64,000 bases of DNA, taken from assembly GCF_002575655.3 (NCBI RefSeq), contig NC_053040.3, positions 463,560,780-463,624,779 on the forward strand, read 5' to 3'. The position numbers and the translations under genes are program-made. Shown here piece after piece: positions 32,231 to 44,214 of this stretch (the first letter of the stretch is position 1; every line of letters begins with the position of its first letter). The notes beneath the pieces were generated by a model. It saw only the letters and a list, made by a program, of their open reading frames with translations. It had not been told where the DNA came from and did not search any database. This DNA is from Aegilops tauschii subsp. strangulata. Taxonomy: Eukaryota; Streptophyta; Magnoliopsida; Poales; Poaceae.

Positions 32231-32633
32231 CAAACGTGACGAGTCACAACCTTACCAGCAGCTGGGTGGTGTGGCCCCGGCAAACCGTTAGCGCTTTTCT
32301 TTCTAAAAACAAGGGACGTACGTGCAAACGTTAAGCGGGTGGCAACCGACCGAGACGCACGCCGGGCGTGGGGCGCTTTCCGTGCGGCGATGCACAAGAA
32401 ACCGATCGGCGACACGCCGTCCCTCACCTACCTTCACGAGCCCCATCAGCCAAGCCTAGCCGCGCGCGTCCCCGCGTCCCAGATTATAACCAGCAGCGCC
32501 GGATCCAGCGCCGTGTTCCGCCGCCAGGCCCCTTTCGCGCTCCCCGTCCGCCGTCGCCGTCCATTCCTTCCATCTGATCCGATCCCCGCCTGCTCCTTCC
32601 TCTCCTGGGGTCCAGGGTTTTAGGGACGTCGGC

Positions 32634-35568
32634 ATGGTGCAGCCCCGGGGCCGGCCGCGGAGGAAGCGGCGTGCAAGCCACACGGAGACTGTTGCCCCTC
32701 GTGCGTCGCCGGCGGGCGCCCTGGAGGAGGAGGGGTTAGGCGACGGGAATGAGGCCACTCAGAAGCGCGTTAGGAGTTGGACGGCGCAGCCATCTCAGCT
32801 TCCGCTTCCACTGCAGGTAGATGGGTTTTACTGTAGTAGTTTACTATGGTGGCGCAAAGATTGTATCGTTGGCGTAGAAGTTAAATTATAACCATTTCTC
32901 TTCTTTTGAGGGATTCGGGGCGGCATAGCCATCCCCGCTTGTGCTTCCACTGCAGGTAGATGGGGTTTGGGGTTTTAGTATTTTTAATATGATGACGCGA
33001 AGATTTTGTCGTTGGAGTACAATTTAAATTATACCCGTTATTATTTTTCTTGAGGAATTCGGGATGGCGCAGCCACCCCGCTTCTGCTTCCACTGTAGGT
33101 AGATGGGGTTTGGGGTTTTAGTATTTTTAATATGGTCGCGTGAAGATTTTGTTGTTGACGTAGAATTCAAATTATACCCATTATTTTCTCTGTTGAGGAA
33201 TTCGGGACGGCGCATCCACCCCGCTTCTTCTTCCACTGTAGGTAGATGGGGTTGGGGAGTTTAGTATTTTATAGGGTGGCGCGAAGATTTTATTGTTGGC
33301 GTAGAATTTAAATTATACATGTTATCTTTTTTTTTCTTTTTAGGAATTCGGGACGACGAAGCCACCTCCTCTTCTTCTGCCTCCGCTGCAGGTAGATGTG
33401 GTTCGGGTTTGAGTATATTAATATAACGACAGAAAATTTTTGTCGTTGGCGTAGAATTCAAATTATACCCATTGTCTTTTATTTGAGGAATTCAAATAGG
33501 AAGTTCAACTCATCCGAAGAAAAAAACATTAAGTTTTGAAGTTAATGTTTTGCCTTGATTGATTGACCGCATAAAAGAGAAATGTGTTTAATTATTCAAT
33601 GCAAACTTTGCAAAATATGATATGATGGGTTTTGATTAATATTATCTCTACCGCTCCATCTAATTATACAGTGTTTGATTAATAATATTATCTGTTTATT
33701 TATATAGAAATCTATATCTTTTTATTGATCCTAATTCTGAATAGAGAGATTATGTTTTGCAGGACATGTATGTCAATATAATTAATGAACCGCTCCCACT
33801 TGGTCTACGGTTGAAAAAGAGCCCATCTTTTGTAGATCTTATTTGTATGTGTCTTTCAAAGGAAAACTCTACCAAGGAAAACTCTACCAAGGAAATCTCT
33901 ACCAAGGAAAACTCTACCAAGGAAATCTCTACCAAGGGCCGTTCTGCTATGAAAGATATTGTTTCCAAGCCCCCGTTAAAGAAAGATGTAGTAAAAGCTT
34001 CAAATTTTCCTGCAAACTTTCTTAAGATTGGTAATTGGGAGGTAAGCAATTTCCTTGTGTTAACTCAGTATATATGTTTTTATTATGAGAAAGAAGTATT
34101 TATAAGCTTCCCATAAATACTGCCTAACCAAAACATTTTTTTTTTGCTTTTAATACAGTACACATCGCAGTATGAAGGTGATTTGGTTGCAAAATGCTAC
34201 TATGCAAAGCATAAGCTTGTCTGGGAAGTTTTGAACGATGGTCTTAAGAGTAAGATAGAGGTCCAGTGGTTAGATATTACTGCTATAAAGGCAACTTGCC
34301 CTGAGGAGGGAGATGGCACCTTGGAACTGATGGTTAGTTCTTGTGATATTTTTTATTGTTTGTTTGTGTACCTATCAATCATTATTGCCTCAAACGAGTT
34401 TCCGATCTTTTTGAAGTTGTCTCGGCCACCCATTTTCTTTCAAGAAACCGATCCTCAACCAAGAAAACATACATTATGGCTGGCGGCACCAGATTTCACT
34501 TGTGGACAAGCAATCATGTGCAGGTGAAGCACTAGTGCATTATTTAACGTTCTACATTAACACTTAAAGATCAGTCTTGAAATATGAAAGTTGCGTTGTT
34601 GCTGTGATTTATGGTGTAGATGTGTTGCGCACTTTGTATTGCTTTTTTGGTAGACCTTGCTGCTAGTTGTTTCTGTTTTATTCAACTTTACCATTTACTT
34701 TGTTGAGATGAAATTAACTTTTAAATGCTCTGAATGCAGGAGGCATGTTTTGCGCTGCTCTTCGAGTGTGTTGAGCAGAAATTTTGAAAAGCTTATTCAG
34801 TGTGATGAGCGACTAAATGAGCTGAGCCGACAACCAATTATCATGTCAGATTCTCCATTTATTGGAAACATAAGCTCCATATTTGGAAATCCAAATGAAA
34901 GTTCCGGCCCTTCATCCATGTTCGCACATCATGTGTTACCATGTGATACTTCTCCAGTGTTCCAAAGGGATGGGGTGAAGCATCATCAGCCATTGAACTT
35001 AGGTAAGTATCCCCTTCTTCAGACAAATTCTTGAGGCTGGCAGGCTTCCATGCCACACTTGTAATCTTGTACTAGATTATATTCCTTTAACAGTAAGCCT
35101 TTCTCAGGTGCCACTGCTTCAGATGTCCAAGCAAAAATTGTTGCTCAAGAACAAAGGAACCTCAATTTGTGCAATCATGCCAGCCCTGAGGTGCCGAAAG
35201 AATTTCAGGAGATTGCTGAGAGCCTCTTAAGCGATACACATGCCCCGCCATCCGCGGATGAGAAATATCTGCTGGCAAGAGTGGACTCGCTTAGCAATTT
35301 GATTGAGAAAGGCGCTGCGCCATCCACCGTATCTGTTCCTGAGCGCAACTACACCATTGCTGCAGGCGAAGTAGGTCATGATGCCTTTGCCGAGGAACTC
35401 GGATTTTGTTTCGAAGACGAAGAACAATGGGCGCCTGCGGGGAGAACTGTGGATGGCGGCGCAGGACCGCCTGCCATCTCTAGAAAGGAGTCCGTGGCGG
35501 GTCTGTTTGAGAACATCCATCGCCGCATACCATCTATGTCAGAGTTGTTCGACATAGCAGAGGATTGA
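32634..35568 (+). CDS. Plant-specific conserved protein (TRF-like family), six exons
   Basis: Exons 32634-32816, 33763-34041, 34159-34332, 34417-34523, 34740-35002 and 35108-35568 join to 489 codons (488 aa plus stop) with all introns GT-AG and phases consistent. The first exon is basic (GRPRRKRR, a likely nuclear signal). The conserved core runs from residue 62 to about 330: MYVNIINEPLPLGLRLKKSP, then NFPANFLKIGNWE, YEGDLVAKCYYAKHKLVWEV, IEVQWLDITAIKATCPEEG, RPPIFFQETDPQPRKHTLW and NFEKLIQCDERLNELS. This core matches plant proteins that some databases label TRF-like (from memory); biochemical role unknown. Exon 2 contains a five-fold KENST/KEIST repeat (33858-33935) between the first two conserved blocks. 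The C-terminal third is acidic and Ser-rich. Intron 1 contains a tandemly repeated copy of the exon-1 end. The gene converges with 36408-39908. Confidence 0.88.
32780..33480. repeat. Five tandem copies of an exon-1/splice-donor cassette in intron 1
   Basis: A unit of about 140-150 bp is repeated five times. Each copy holds a CT-rich block, CACTG(C/T)AG/GTAGATG, TTTAGTATTTT and (T/G)TTG(G/A)CGTAGAATT, and a GAATTCGGGA(C/T)G block. The donor-like GTAGAT words start at 32817, 32956, 33099, 33242 and 33392 (spacing 139, 143, 143, 150). The first is the real donor of exon 1. Copies 3-5 begin with GGAATTCGGGA after an AG. The region from 33344 to 33391 could be a 48-nt mini-exon. Confidence 0.9.
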
Positions 35569-36407
35569 GAGAACTCCGGTTAGCGCTCCGGATTTGGAAA
35601 TGTTTCGATCATGAGGAACTGTGCCTTCTTAGACTTGTTTTGGTCTCCTGTCTGTAACTTACCTGACTCTCATTTGGCAACAACTGAAATTTGCGCAACC
35701 CCATTTCGCTGTTCTTGCTACATTTCTCTCGGTACTTTCTCCGTTGGCCTGTGAGGGCATCTCCAACAAGCCGATACTAAGGCTATTGCAAAGAGGAGCG
35801 ATGTGGAAAATTTCACACAAAGTATCCACAAATTAACAGCTTCTCCGGTAGAGTGTTATGCCAACCCTCCAAGATCATTCAACTACTGCATCTCGTTCCT
35901 TTTTTTAGCCGCATCTTGTTACTTTGGCCTTGGTAAGTGTGTTTGGATTGTTTCTCCTGCTAGCAAATGTTTCACAATCTTTACTCTATTTTCCCTTGGC
36001 ATGCCATTCATTTGCTGCCGTGATATGGACCGTTGGAGAAGCCCTGATACGTCATGACACTAGTGCGTCACATTTGTAGATCAGATGTCATTGTGACTTC
36101 GAAATATGAAAAAAAAAAATGCAGCAACTGGCAAAATAATCATAATACCATATACACACACTTGCATTTCAAATAAAATGCGTCGCAAATGTCTCCATAC
36201 ATCTGCAACAAACCTAGATACGAACAGGAACAATAAAACATGCACCCTTCGCCTACACGATGCAAACCATGAAACGAAATAATATAAATTGAATTCTACA
36301 CAAGAGACCAATAGAAACCTCCGGGATACTCTCAAATTGGTACCCAAAGATGGACATGCTGCGGATGCCTTTTCTTAAAAAGGGGAACCTGCAGATGTCG
36401 GAAATGC
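35569..36407. other. Convergent intergenic region
   Basis: Contains the 3' ends of two converging genes (35568 + and 36408 -). Around 35756 a GAGGGCATCTCCAACA word resembles the terminus of a grass DNA transposon. No gene-like ORF. Confidence 0.45.
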
Positions 36408-39400
36408 TTAATCGATGGAGTCGGGCGGTGGCGCCTCTTCTCCTTCCTCGTCAAAGGCTTCGTTTTCGTCAAGCATGCTCATCAGCATGGACACCTGCTC
36501 TTGAAGCATGGAGTTCTCCTTCTCGATCTCCGACCGCTTCCTGCGCTCGTCCGTGAGCTGCTTCTGCAGAAGCTCCAGCACGCGGGAGTCCTCCTCTAGC
36601 TGTTCATTGAGCCCGCCGATTTCACGGTCCTGCCACGTCATTTTACGAGATATTTTACATGATAATACGTATCAACCTATGATGCAAATTTGGCAACAAT
36701 AAAAAAATGCCTAGTTACCTTAGCTGCACTAGAACAATGCACAGGTCATCATAAGTTAATAGTAAAGTTAGTGTTTCATGCTTGATTTCAGGCCTCGAAC
36801 ATGTGTGCAGTTACCAGAAAAAACAGTATGGCATATACCCAGCATGATATTATGCTAGCATGTGGTGGTAAATAATTAGCAAGAACATGAACCTTTCTGT
36901 TCATTTCCAGGATCGCTATCCTCCTCATGCTTTCCACCACATCGACATTGACGAGCTTGCGCTTCTTACCAACCAGCCATCCCTTGGGATACGATGTAGG
37001 CTCGAAGTCCGGTGGCGGAAGCAGCATGTCAGCGCTGCGCTTGCCATTGATCGGCTCCAGGGGCTCAAAGAGCGCCTTTCGCTTCTCAGATAGGTTAGCC
37101 ATCGGATCTGCCTGATGAGCATCATCCTCTGTGGTAGTGCTTGCTGCATTTGCGTCATCAATCTTCATGGCTTCTCCTTGAGCCGGAAGATTGCCCGCTG
37201 CTGCCTCTTCGGTGGCAACGGCCTCGTTGCTATGTTCTTGTGCTTGCAAGCTCCGGCCATTGGCTGGAACATACACATTGTTAAGTCAGATTGAGTGAGT
37301 CCGTAGTCAGTACATTTACCCCAGCAAAAATGCAGTGCACATATATACCGACTGATATGCATGACCATTGGCACTAGAACTAGAATATGATCAGCCGGAA
37401 GTTTTTTCAGTGGACAACTGGTGGAGTAATTCAGTAATAGGTCAGAGTGAGTTTTGCTGCCATTTGGAACTTGGATGTACTTCAATCTGTATCTACTCTC
37501 CTTGACAAGGAAGCAAAGCATAGATAGGGACAGCTTAGGCATACTGTATAATACAAGCAATTCCCTGCAAGATCTGTTAATAGACTATTCTCAGAAGCTC
37601 TGGAGAGGATAGAAGTGGAAACAATTTATCTTTTTATTATCTGTTCATGAGTTATACAATACGAGCAGACTGATTTACTAACACGGTCAACATTGGCAGG
37701 TTCGGACCATTCGGCATGAATGGTGAAGCTATATTAAAAAACAATGAGCATTGGCAGGTTCAGAAAGTATCATCAGACCGGCCTAATTAAAGTAAACATT
37801 CTGACAGCAACTCCAAATAAACGCGACTGGTCATGCCTGTCTCGAGCCTCACGTTATGCTGTAAACAATCGGTATTATACGAAGCCAATGTGGACCATAG
37901 ATATCTCAGTCCATCACAGGTGTCCTCTTCTTTTGTCCTAAGGAATTGCCGCGTTGTTACTGCTCCTCCTGAAGAGCTTTTCCATTGCCTCGCCAAGACA
38001 GAATACCAGTGGAATTCAGAGGGAGTTACTAAAGGGGGTATGGTTTCAATCATGGGTGTGCATTGACATCAATTACTTGAAAAGGAAACACGACCAAAAA
38101 TGGTTCTTGTTTAATACTAGTAAAGGGACCCGCGCCCTCCACCTATCTGCATTGATATCAACACGAACAAAATGATTCTTGTTTATTTACATGGCCATTG
38201 GCACTAGAATATGATCAGCTAGAAATTTTTTCAGTGGATTACTGGTGGAGTGATGATAGGTGAGAGTGAGTTTTTCTGACATTTGGAACATGGATGTACT
38301 TCAACAAGCTGTATGCACTCTCCTTGACAAGGAAGCAAAGCAAGAAAGGGCTGTGATAGACAGGGACAGCTTAGAACACATACTGTATAATACAAGGAAT
38401 TCCCTGCAAGATCTACAGAAAGAATATTCTGCTCTGGAGAGGATAGTGGAAACAATTTAACCCTTTTATCTGTTCGTTGGTTACACACTAACAGCAAACT
38501 GATTTACTTACTCCGGCATTATCTACTGGTCAACATTGGCAGGTTCAGAAACGGTAATTTGGTCAGTACCATTAGATTAACCTACTTACTGTAACATTCT
38601 GACATGAACTCTAAAACAAGCGTGAGTGGTCACCAAACACGCGCATCTCTCGAGCCTCGGGTTGCGCCATAAATAAACAATCAGCATTATCTACCAGGTC
38701 AGAGAATTAAGGCCATAGATATCTCAGCCTATCGCATTCACCCTCTGTCATCTAGTAGTTGTATTACCAAAACTGCAGCCCTCTTTTTCTCAGAAAAAAT
38801 TACAGACTTGTTGGCTGCTGCCCTCACAGCCAAGCTTCCCCTGCTCCCGGAGAGCATCTCGCTGCATTGCCCAAGGCAGAATACTAGTAGTAATATTCAG
38901 AGGAGGGGGCCTCAAAAGCTCATCCCAACAACAGCAAATTACTGAAAGGGATATGGTTTCTTGCCGCGAGCATATTCGCACGACCACGACCACTACTGGG
39001 TAGGGTAGCAGCTGCAGCTGCCGGCCTGCGGTGCCGACAGCTGCCTGCAGAGATCTTGCCGGCGACGACAAGCAAGGCTAGGCAAGCGGTGCACTACAGC
39101 AGCACAGCACCCACCCCCTTTGTGAGAAATTACCCCCAAACTAACCAAGGTCTGAAGCTCTGAACGGCCGGCCTTGCTTGCGCGAGGCCTTTGATTAATT
39201 GATTCTAAATATACAACGAAGAATCAGTTGCGCCGGCCGCATGCGTGATTAACGTGTGCGGGAAATTGCGATTTTCTTACGCGTATTGGTAGTTGTATAT
39301 ATCGTCCGTGTGAGGTGGCAATCGTTAACCCATTTCCTCACGTAATATCTCACTGCTGGAATGTTTCAGGCCGTCAGGTCCGGTGCCGTGCGAAGACGGA

Positions 39401-39908
39401 TGAACATCCCTAGAAAGAACCGACGAACAAAAGGGAAGAAGCCACTAATTTCTGCAGAGGCAGAGGCAGAGGCAGAGGAGGCTCGGCTAACGAAGAATCG
39501 AGGAACAGAAGGAGATTCTGGGCTGTAAAAATCGAATTGGTGTAAGACTTCGTGATAATTTTCAAAAAACAAATGGCAGGAGCAAACTTCAAAATTAATT
39601 CCCAGGAGAGAGAGAAAGCATGAGGGGAGCTTTTGCCGAGATCTGGACTGCAATTTGCCGAAACCGGCAGTACGGTTGTGGGATAGATGGGGAATGGGTG
39701 AAGGACGGACAGGTTCCTTTCTTTATAAAGGAACAACAATATCTTCTTCTTTTTTAAAAGGGCGCAGTTCAAATCAGGACGGATTCAAGAGTTAAGAGGT
39801 TTGCTCAAAGGATTTGGAGCAGCAAGAAGCAGCGCTCCTACCTGACGACGGCCTCCTCCTGGACTTCCAGAAGATCCGCGGCGGGTCGGCCATGGACGGC
39901 TCCTCCAT
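36408..39908 (-). CDS. Plant-conserved coiled-coil protein, three exons
   Basis: Exons (in transcript order) 39908-39842, 37263-36893 and 36629-36408 join to 220 codons (219 aa plus stop); all introns are GT-AG and the phases (1, then 0) agree. The N-terminus [20 protein letters not shown] is short and basic, followed by an acidic/Ala-rich linker, then a conserved central block ([60 protein letters not shown]) and a C-terminal coiled coil of about 60 residues ([20 protein letters not shown], then [14 protein letters not shown]) ending in an acidic tail. [10 protein letters not shown] could serve as nuclear signal. I recognise the arrangement as widespread in plants but cannot name the family; role unknown. 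Intron 1 is 2.6 kb with an internal duplication. The upstream ORF starting in 37264-37560 is intron shadow. Confidence 0.82.
37361..38950. repeat. Tandem duplication (~830-bp offset) inside intron 1 of the coiled-coil gene
   Basis: The block 37361-38055 is repeated, with divergence, at about 38191-38950. Shared words include GGCACTAGAA, CATTTGGAAC, CTCTCCTTGACAAGGAAGCA, ACTGTATAATACAAG and AATTCCCTGCAAGATCT. The second copy (38260-38460 +) has a 66-codon open frame with [20 protein letters not shown] and other heptad-like sequence; in the first copy that frame is broken. Whether it ever was a gene is unclear. Confidence 0.8.
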
Positions 39909-40473
39909 GCTCCCCGGCCGGCAGGTCTCTGCGGTCCAAGACAAGAGCGGCCGGCCGGCCGCAAATACACATCAGCTATGGAAGAAATCCCGCGTCTAAC
40001 AAGGACGAAATGGTCAGGAGCTCAGCTCACCTCCGGTGGCTCCTTGGCTCAACTTCCTGCTACCTGCCGGAGCTCCCAATCTCTCGCTCTCCCCACCTCG
40101 GTGTAGCTTGTTTGGTCGCGTGCGCCGCGTTATCTGGTGGTTTCTGGCTGTGCTTGTGCCGTGGCGTGGGCGGGTTGTTGCTGCTGCTACTAGCAGAAAG
40201 GAAAAAACGGTGGCCTTGGAAGCCACTCCCGTTTCCTTGGCGTCCTTGACGGTGGCTTTCAGCCGTGCCCGTGACGTGACGCGCTGGCTTCCTGGTACCA
40301 GTACTAGCTGTCGTCCGACGGACGGGACGGCTACTCACGGCGTTCACGCTTGACTGCCAGACAGACAGACAGGGGCGTTTTCGTTTTGGGCTACCCGCCC
40401 GCCAACAACCAGTAGCCGTGCCCGTGTGCGCTCCTCCTCCCCGGATCCTCTGTGGGCTGTGCAAGCAGGCCCT

Positions 40474-41214
40474 ACTCAAAGCATCTCTAGCAGACCCTGC
40501 AAAATCCCGACCCGCAAAACGCGTTTGCAATTCGTGGAAAAACGGCTTTGTGGGCCGGCGCGGACGGCCGCAGTGGCGGGCCCCGCCAAACGGACCCGTA
40601 TAAAAGGATATTCACGGAATATGCTCTTTTACGGGTCGGCTTTGCGGGGTCTGATGCCGGCCCGCAAATCCTAAATTTGGCCATGGCGGCGATAGGACGA
40701 ACCCGTACCTGCATGTGGCGATGGGACTTTGCCGGGGCTGCGCGAGGTGCTCCCCGACCATTCCATCGCTTGGCGCAGCCACCGGCCGCCGAAAAAGCCA
40801 AATTCGGCTGCCCACGACGAAGGGCCGCAGATCTGCAACTTTTCGGCCCGCCAACGCAGGAGGGGGGCGGAGGGCAACCTCGTGTGTGTGGCGGCCTTTC
40901 GGCGCGATCCCGCCGGCTACTTCGCCGGAATCATGGGCGGCGGGGCGAGGGGGGGGGAGGTGGTAGGTGGGGAAAGCGCGGGCTGAAATGTCCTCCCCAC
41001 CAACCGCTCCTGCTATATGCAGGGCACCGACGGGCCGGGGGGGGCGCGTATTCGCGGGTTGGGGTCAAGATTTTGCCGCGCCACTCAAAAAATTTTGCGG
41101 GCCGGCCGCGTTTGCGGGGTTTGTTCGGGCAGGATTTTCCGCGCCGACCCGCATTTTGGCGGTTATTTTGCGGGTCGGGGCTTTTTGCGGGGTCAGCTAG
41201 AGATGCTCTTAGGC
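40474..41214. mobile_element. Non-autonomous TIR DNA transposon
   Basis: The left end AAAGCATCTCTAGCAGACCC and the right end (inverted) TAAGAGCATCTCTAGCTGACCC form a terminal inverted repeat of about 35 bp, continuing to CCCGACCCGCAAAA on both sides. The body is very GC-rich (around 65-70%, by eye) and has no transposase. TIR type and size resemble grass PIF/Harbinger non-autonomous elements, but the 3-bp target duplication is not clear-cut. Confidence 0.65.
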
Positions 41215-42850
41215 CAACTCTAACACGCCGGATTTAGCCCACTTTTGTCCGTTTGGGTCAGTCGTAGATGTGGCGTTTCAAAAAGGAAAAGAATTATAGA
41301 AGTGACGCCTGTCTTCATCCGTAAATTTCTGTGCGGCGTGCCCAACCGGCCGACCCATTTGATCCGTTCACCTGGTTGTTTGTCAAATTTCCATACATAT
41401 TAATTACACAATCAAATAAAAAAACATTACACATAACTAAACAAATAAGTCACACGGTTTTACATCATAATAAATAAATGTCATAGTTCACAACCAAATA
41501 AATTCAAAATTGTACCAACTACATTAAAAATGAAGAGCGGATACATTTATTGGTTGCTGCATGTTTTGAAGATTTATTGGTTGCTGCATGTTTTGAAGTT
41601 GAATATGAGTTATCCAATCACGCATTTCTTGGTGAAATTGTATGAACTGTGCAAACGTTGTCGCTCTCAGGCTCAAAGTTTTCACCCTGGAAATCCCCCC
41701 TTGGTCAAAGAGGTTGTCATCACGCTAATCATCTATGATCATGTTATGCATGATCACAGCAGTCATTACCTCCCACATCCTCTGTTTGTGTCAAACAATA
41801 GCCCATCGAGATCGAAGCATACCAAAAGCACGCTCCACATCGTTCCTAGCACTCTCTTGTTCTTTGGCAAACTTCACCCTCTTCTCTCCTACGGATTGGA
41901 GACTGTCTTGACAATCGTAGACTAGTGAGGATAGATACCATCAGCTAGGTAGTATCCCTTGTTGTATTGGTGACCATTGATCTCAAAGTTGACCGTATGC
42001 CATCTGAAAGACTCGCGAACACCAGAGAGCACGTTGATGACATTATGAGAAGCTGCCATGCCGGAAAAAGAATGCCAAATCCAGGTATCTTGTGATGTCA
42101 CGGCTTCAAGTATGATAAGAGGAGAAACCAACCTTTTCAAGGGCATCATACTTACATTTCAAGTAATCATCATACGCCACCACTCCCTCCAGAATACAGT
42201 TGAACACATGTCTCGTCACCCGGAAGCGCCGCTCGAAAAGCTTGGGAGGGAATATTGAGTCATTGTACTTGAAATAATCATTGTAGAGTAGGCAATGGCC
42301 GCTCTCTCTGTGACGATTCAAACCCAGAGCATGGTTCATGATCGATCCCTAAACCTTGGTCGCTGCCTAGCAATGTGCTCATTGACAACCAAAGCAGCTA
42401 TCACACCATCATCATCATCGTCGAACGATTCTTCAGACAATGATGAACATATGAGGTTGTTAAAAAAAACTCATCCGAATTGTCCACCATGATGAAACTA
42501 TACCTCATTGGATGGAGGCGGGCGTGGATGCGCCTCAGCCGAGTCGGGCAAATAGCCGAACACCTTGCGGGCGACGACGGGGATGGGCGATGGCGAGGCG
42601 CAACTGGTGAATGGAGGGAGTGGGGTGGTGGCGCAGTGGCCAGAAAAAAATGGGCGGCGGCGATGGCGAAGAGGGCGTGGTGCTGGTTGGGAGGGAGAAT
42701 GGTCTGTGTGCCACAGACAAGCACGCTAGGGTAGGACGTCACGGACGTCCGCTGCTTGTCCGCAAGAACGCAAATCAGACCCAAATACGGGCCAATAATG
42801 GGTCCCAGAAAAGACACCCGTCCGTTTTGTGTCGGCGCGTTGGGCAGTGG
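41211..42850 (-). mobile_element. PIF/Harbinger DNA transposon with decayed transposase
   Basis: The left terminus reads TTA then GGCCAACTCTAACACGCCGG; the right terminus, inverted, contains CCAACGCGCCGACACAAAACGG, a shorter and diverged match. Between them the - strand carries transposase remnants. The element directly adjoins the GC-rich TIR element at 40474-41214. Confidence 0.55.
41922..42339 (-). pseudogene. PIF/Harbinger transposase remnant
   Basis: Two overlapping - frames. 42106-42339 encodes FPPKLFERRFRVTRHVFNCI and YDALEKVGFSS, as in the N-terminal part of Harbinger transposases. 41922-42149 encodes ILEAVTSQDTWIWHSFSGMA, NVINVLSG and VNFEINGHQYNKGYYLADGI, matching the DDE-type nuclease domain. 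A frameshift separates them and further coding up to about 41700 is in pieces. Not functional. Confidence 0.75.
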
Positions 42851-44214
42851 TTTTTTGTTCGCTTACACACAAACATTATAGATTGACGCGTTGAAGTTGG
42901 CTTTTGTGTTTGGAGCTCGTGAAGGCGGGAGATGACGTCACGGGTTTGTGAAATCAAGGGAAGGGAGCATTTTTGGGGGTGGGATATGAAAAGAAGCGCG
43001 CACGCTTTTGTGTTCCCTGAGACCCGCAATCTGTCCCAAAAGATGAAAAGCGAGAGGAGGCCTTTGGTTTTTCAGGAGGAGGGGGAAAAAGGCTCCTTGG
43101 CTTTTGGTTTAGCAAGCCATTTTACTTGGCTTTCAGGAGTAACATTACGTTAGTATAAAACACAATTTACTTTTTTTTTTTGAAATGAAAACACAATTTA
43201 CTTGAGAACCAAAGAGGAGGAAGGTTACTACAAAACTTGACTCTCTCCATGCATCCGGAATGTGTTTTGGGGTAAAAAGTAGTCACCGACCACCGGCGCC
43301 CCGTTTGCGTTGCCCAGTTTCGTCATCAATGAATGCTGCTGCACTGGCAAAGCGACGCTGACACACCCGCCGGCCAGCACCACCACGCGTGCGATGCAGC
43401 TACGGTCCATGAATGCCAATGCCAAAGTCAGGGAATCCAAGTACGCTCTCCCCCTTTTCTCACTGGGCCCCACACTAGTACGCCTCGCCGTTTCATGGGA
43501 ATTTCACACAGTTGGGCCACCAATAGACCTTGTACATACAAGGCCTGGACTTCTGTGCCCAGCACTTTTCTTACTCTCAAAGCCCAGACCATGATGCCAG
43601 GCTTCCCCCTTTTTAAGAATCGTCACCAAACCTCGGCCCAAGATTGAAAGAATCTGGCAGAAAGTCTGAAAGTGAGTTGGACCCCTGCCTACCTCGGCAG
43701 CATTTTTTTTTCTGAACTACTTTTCTTTAGTTTTTTTTTTCTGAATTACTCGTACTACAAAGATTAGATAACAAAGAAGTTCTAAGCTACTCCAGAAATA
43801 GTACATCACATTCATGAGAACTTGCTGCTACCAAAGAAGTTTTTCTTTTTTCTTTTTGAGAACTTGCTCCAGAAGTTGATGCACACAGAAGATTCAACAC
43901 ATTTCCAACCAAGTACTCGAAAATGCAGGTCAATATCTATATATACTATAGAAAGGAAAACATCCATGGTGTCCGACTGTTTAACTGTCTGCCCATCAAA
44001 ATCAAAAGCTTGCTAATGCTAATTACACCGCCTAAAGCAAAAAAGCAAAAGGGGTAATTCGACTTTGATCTGAGCCAAGCAAGCCACCACATAATATTTC
44101 TACCAGCAGACAAGAGACAACAACACTCCATCTATATATGCATTCTAACAGCACCCTTCTTTTCAAGCCCTACACCGCAGCCCAGCCACACAGATCGGTG
44201 CTACTGGCTGACCA
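42851..44214. other. Intergenic, no supported gene
   Basis: Includes T-runs at 43168-43178 and 43704-43742, and GC-rich stretches near 43290-43460 without a convincing coding frame. The segment at 44000-44214 is the 3' flank of the RING gene. Confidence 0.4.

Noticed and set aside
31294..32427. A 377-residue open frame on the - strand
   Set aside because: The composition is Arg/Ser/His-rich in a GC-rich, repeat-like stretch, no domain is visible, and a probable A-run insertion with direct repeats lies within it. Long chance frames are common in such sequence.
33757..34116. A single-exon 119-residue protein starting MQDMYVN
   Set aside because: It is exon 2 of the six-exon gene plus read-through of flanking intron; AG at 33761-33762 and GT at 34042-34043 fit splice sites and the homologous block continues in exon 3.
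36788..37276. A 162-residue stand-alone - strand protein starting MYVPANGRS
   Set aside because: The Met is in intron sequence; the acceptor CCAG at 37267-37264 and an upstream first exon at 39842-39908 give an exactly matching phase and a better start.
40548..41237. A 229-residue open frame on the + strand
   Set aside because: It lies entirely in the GC-rich body of a TIR element and has overlapping long frames on both strands, as expected from low stop-codon frequency.
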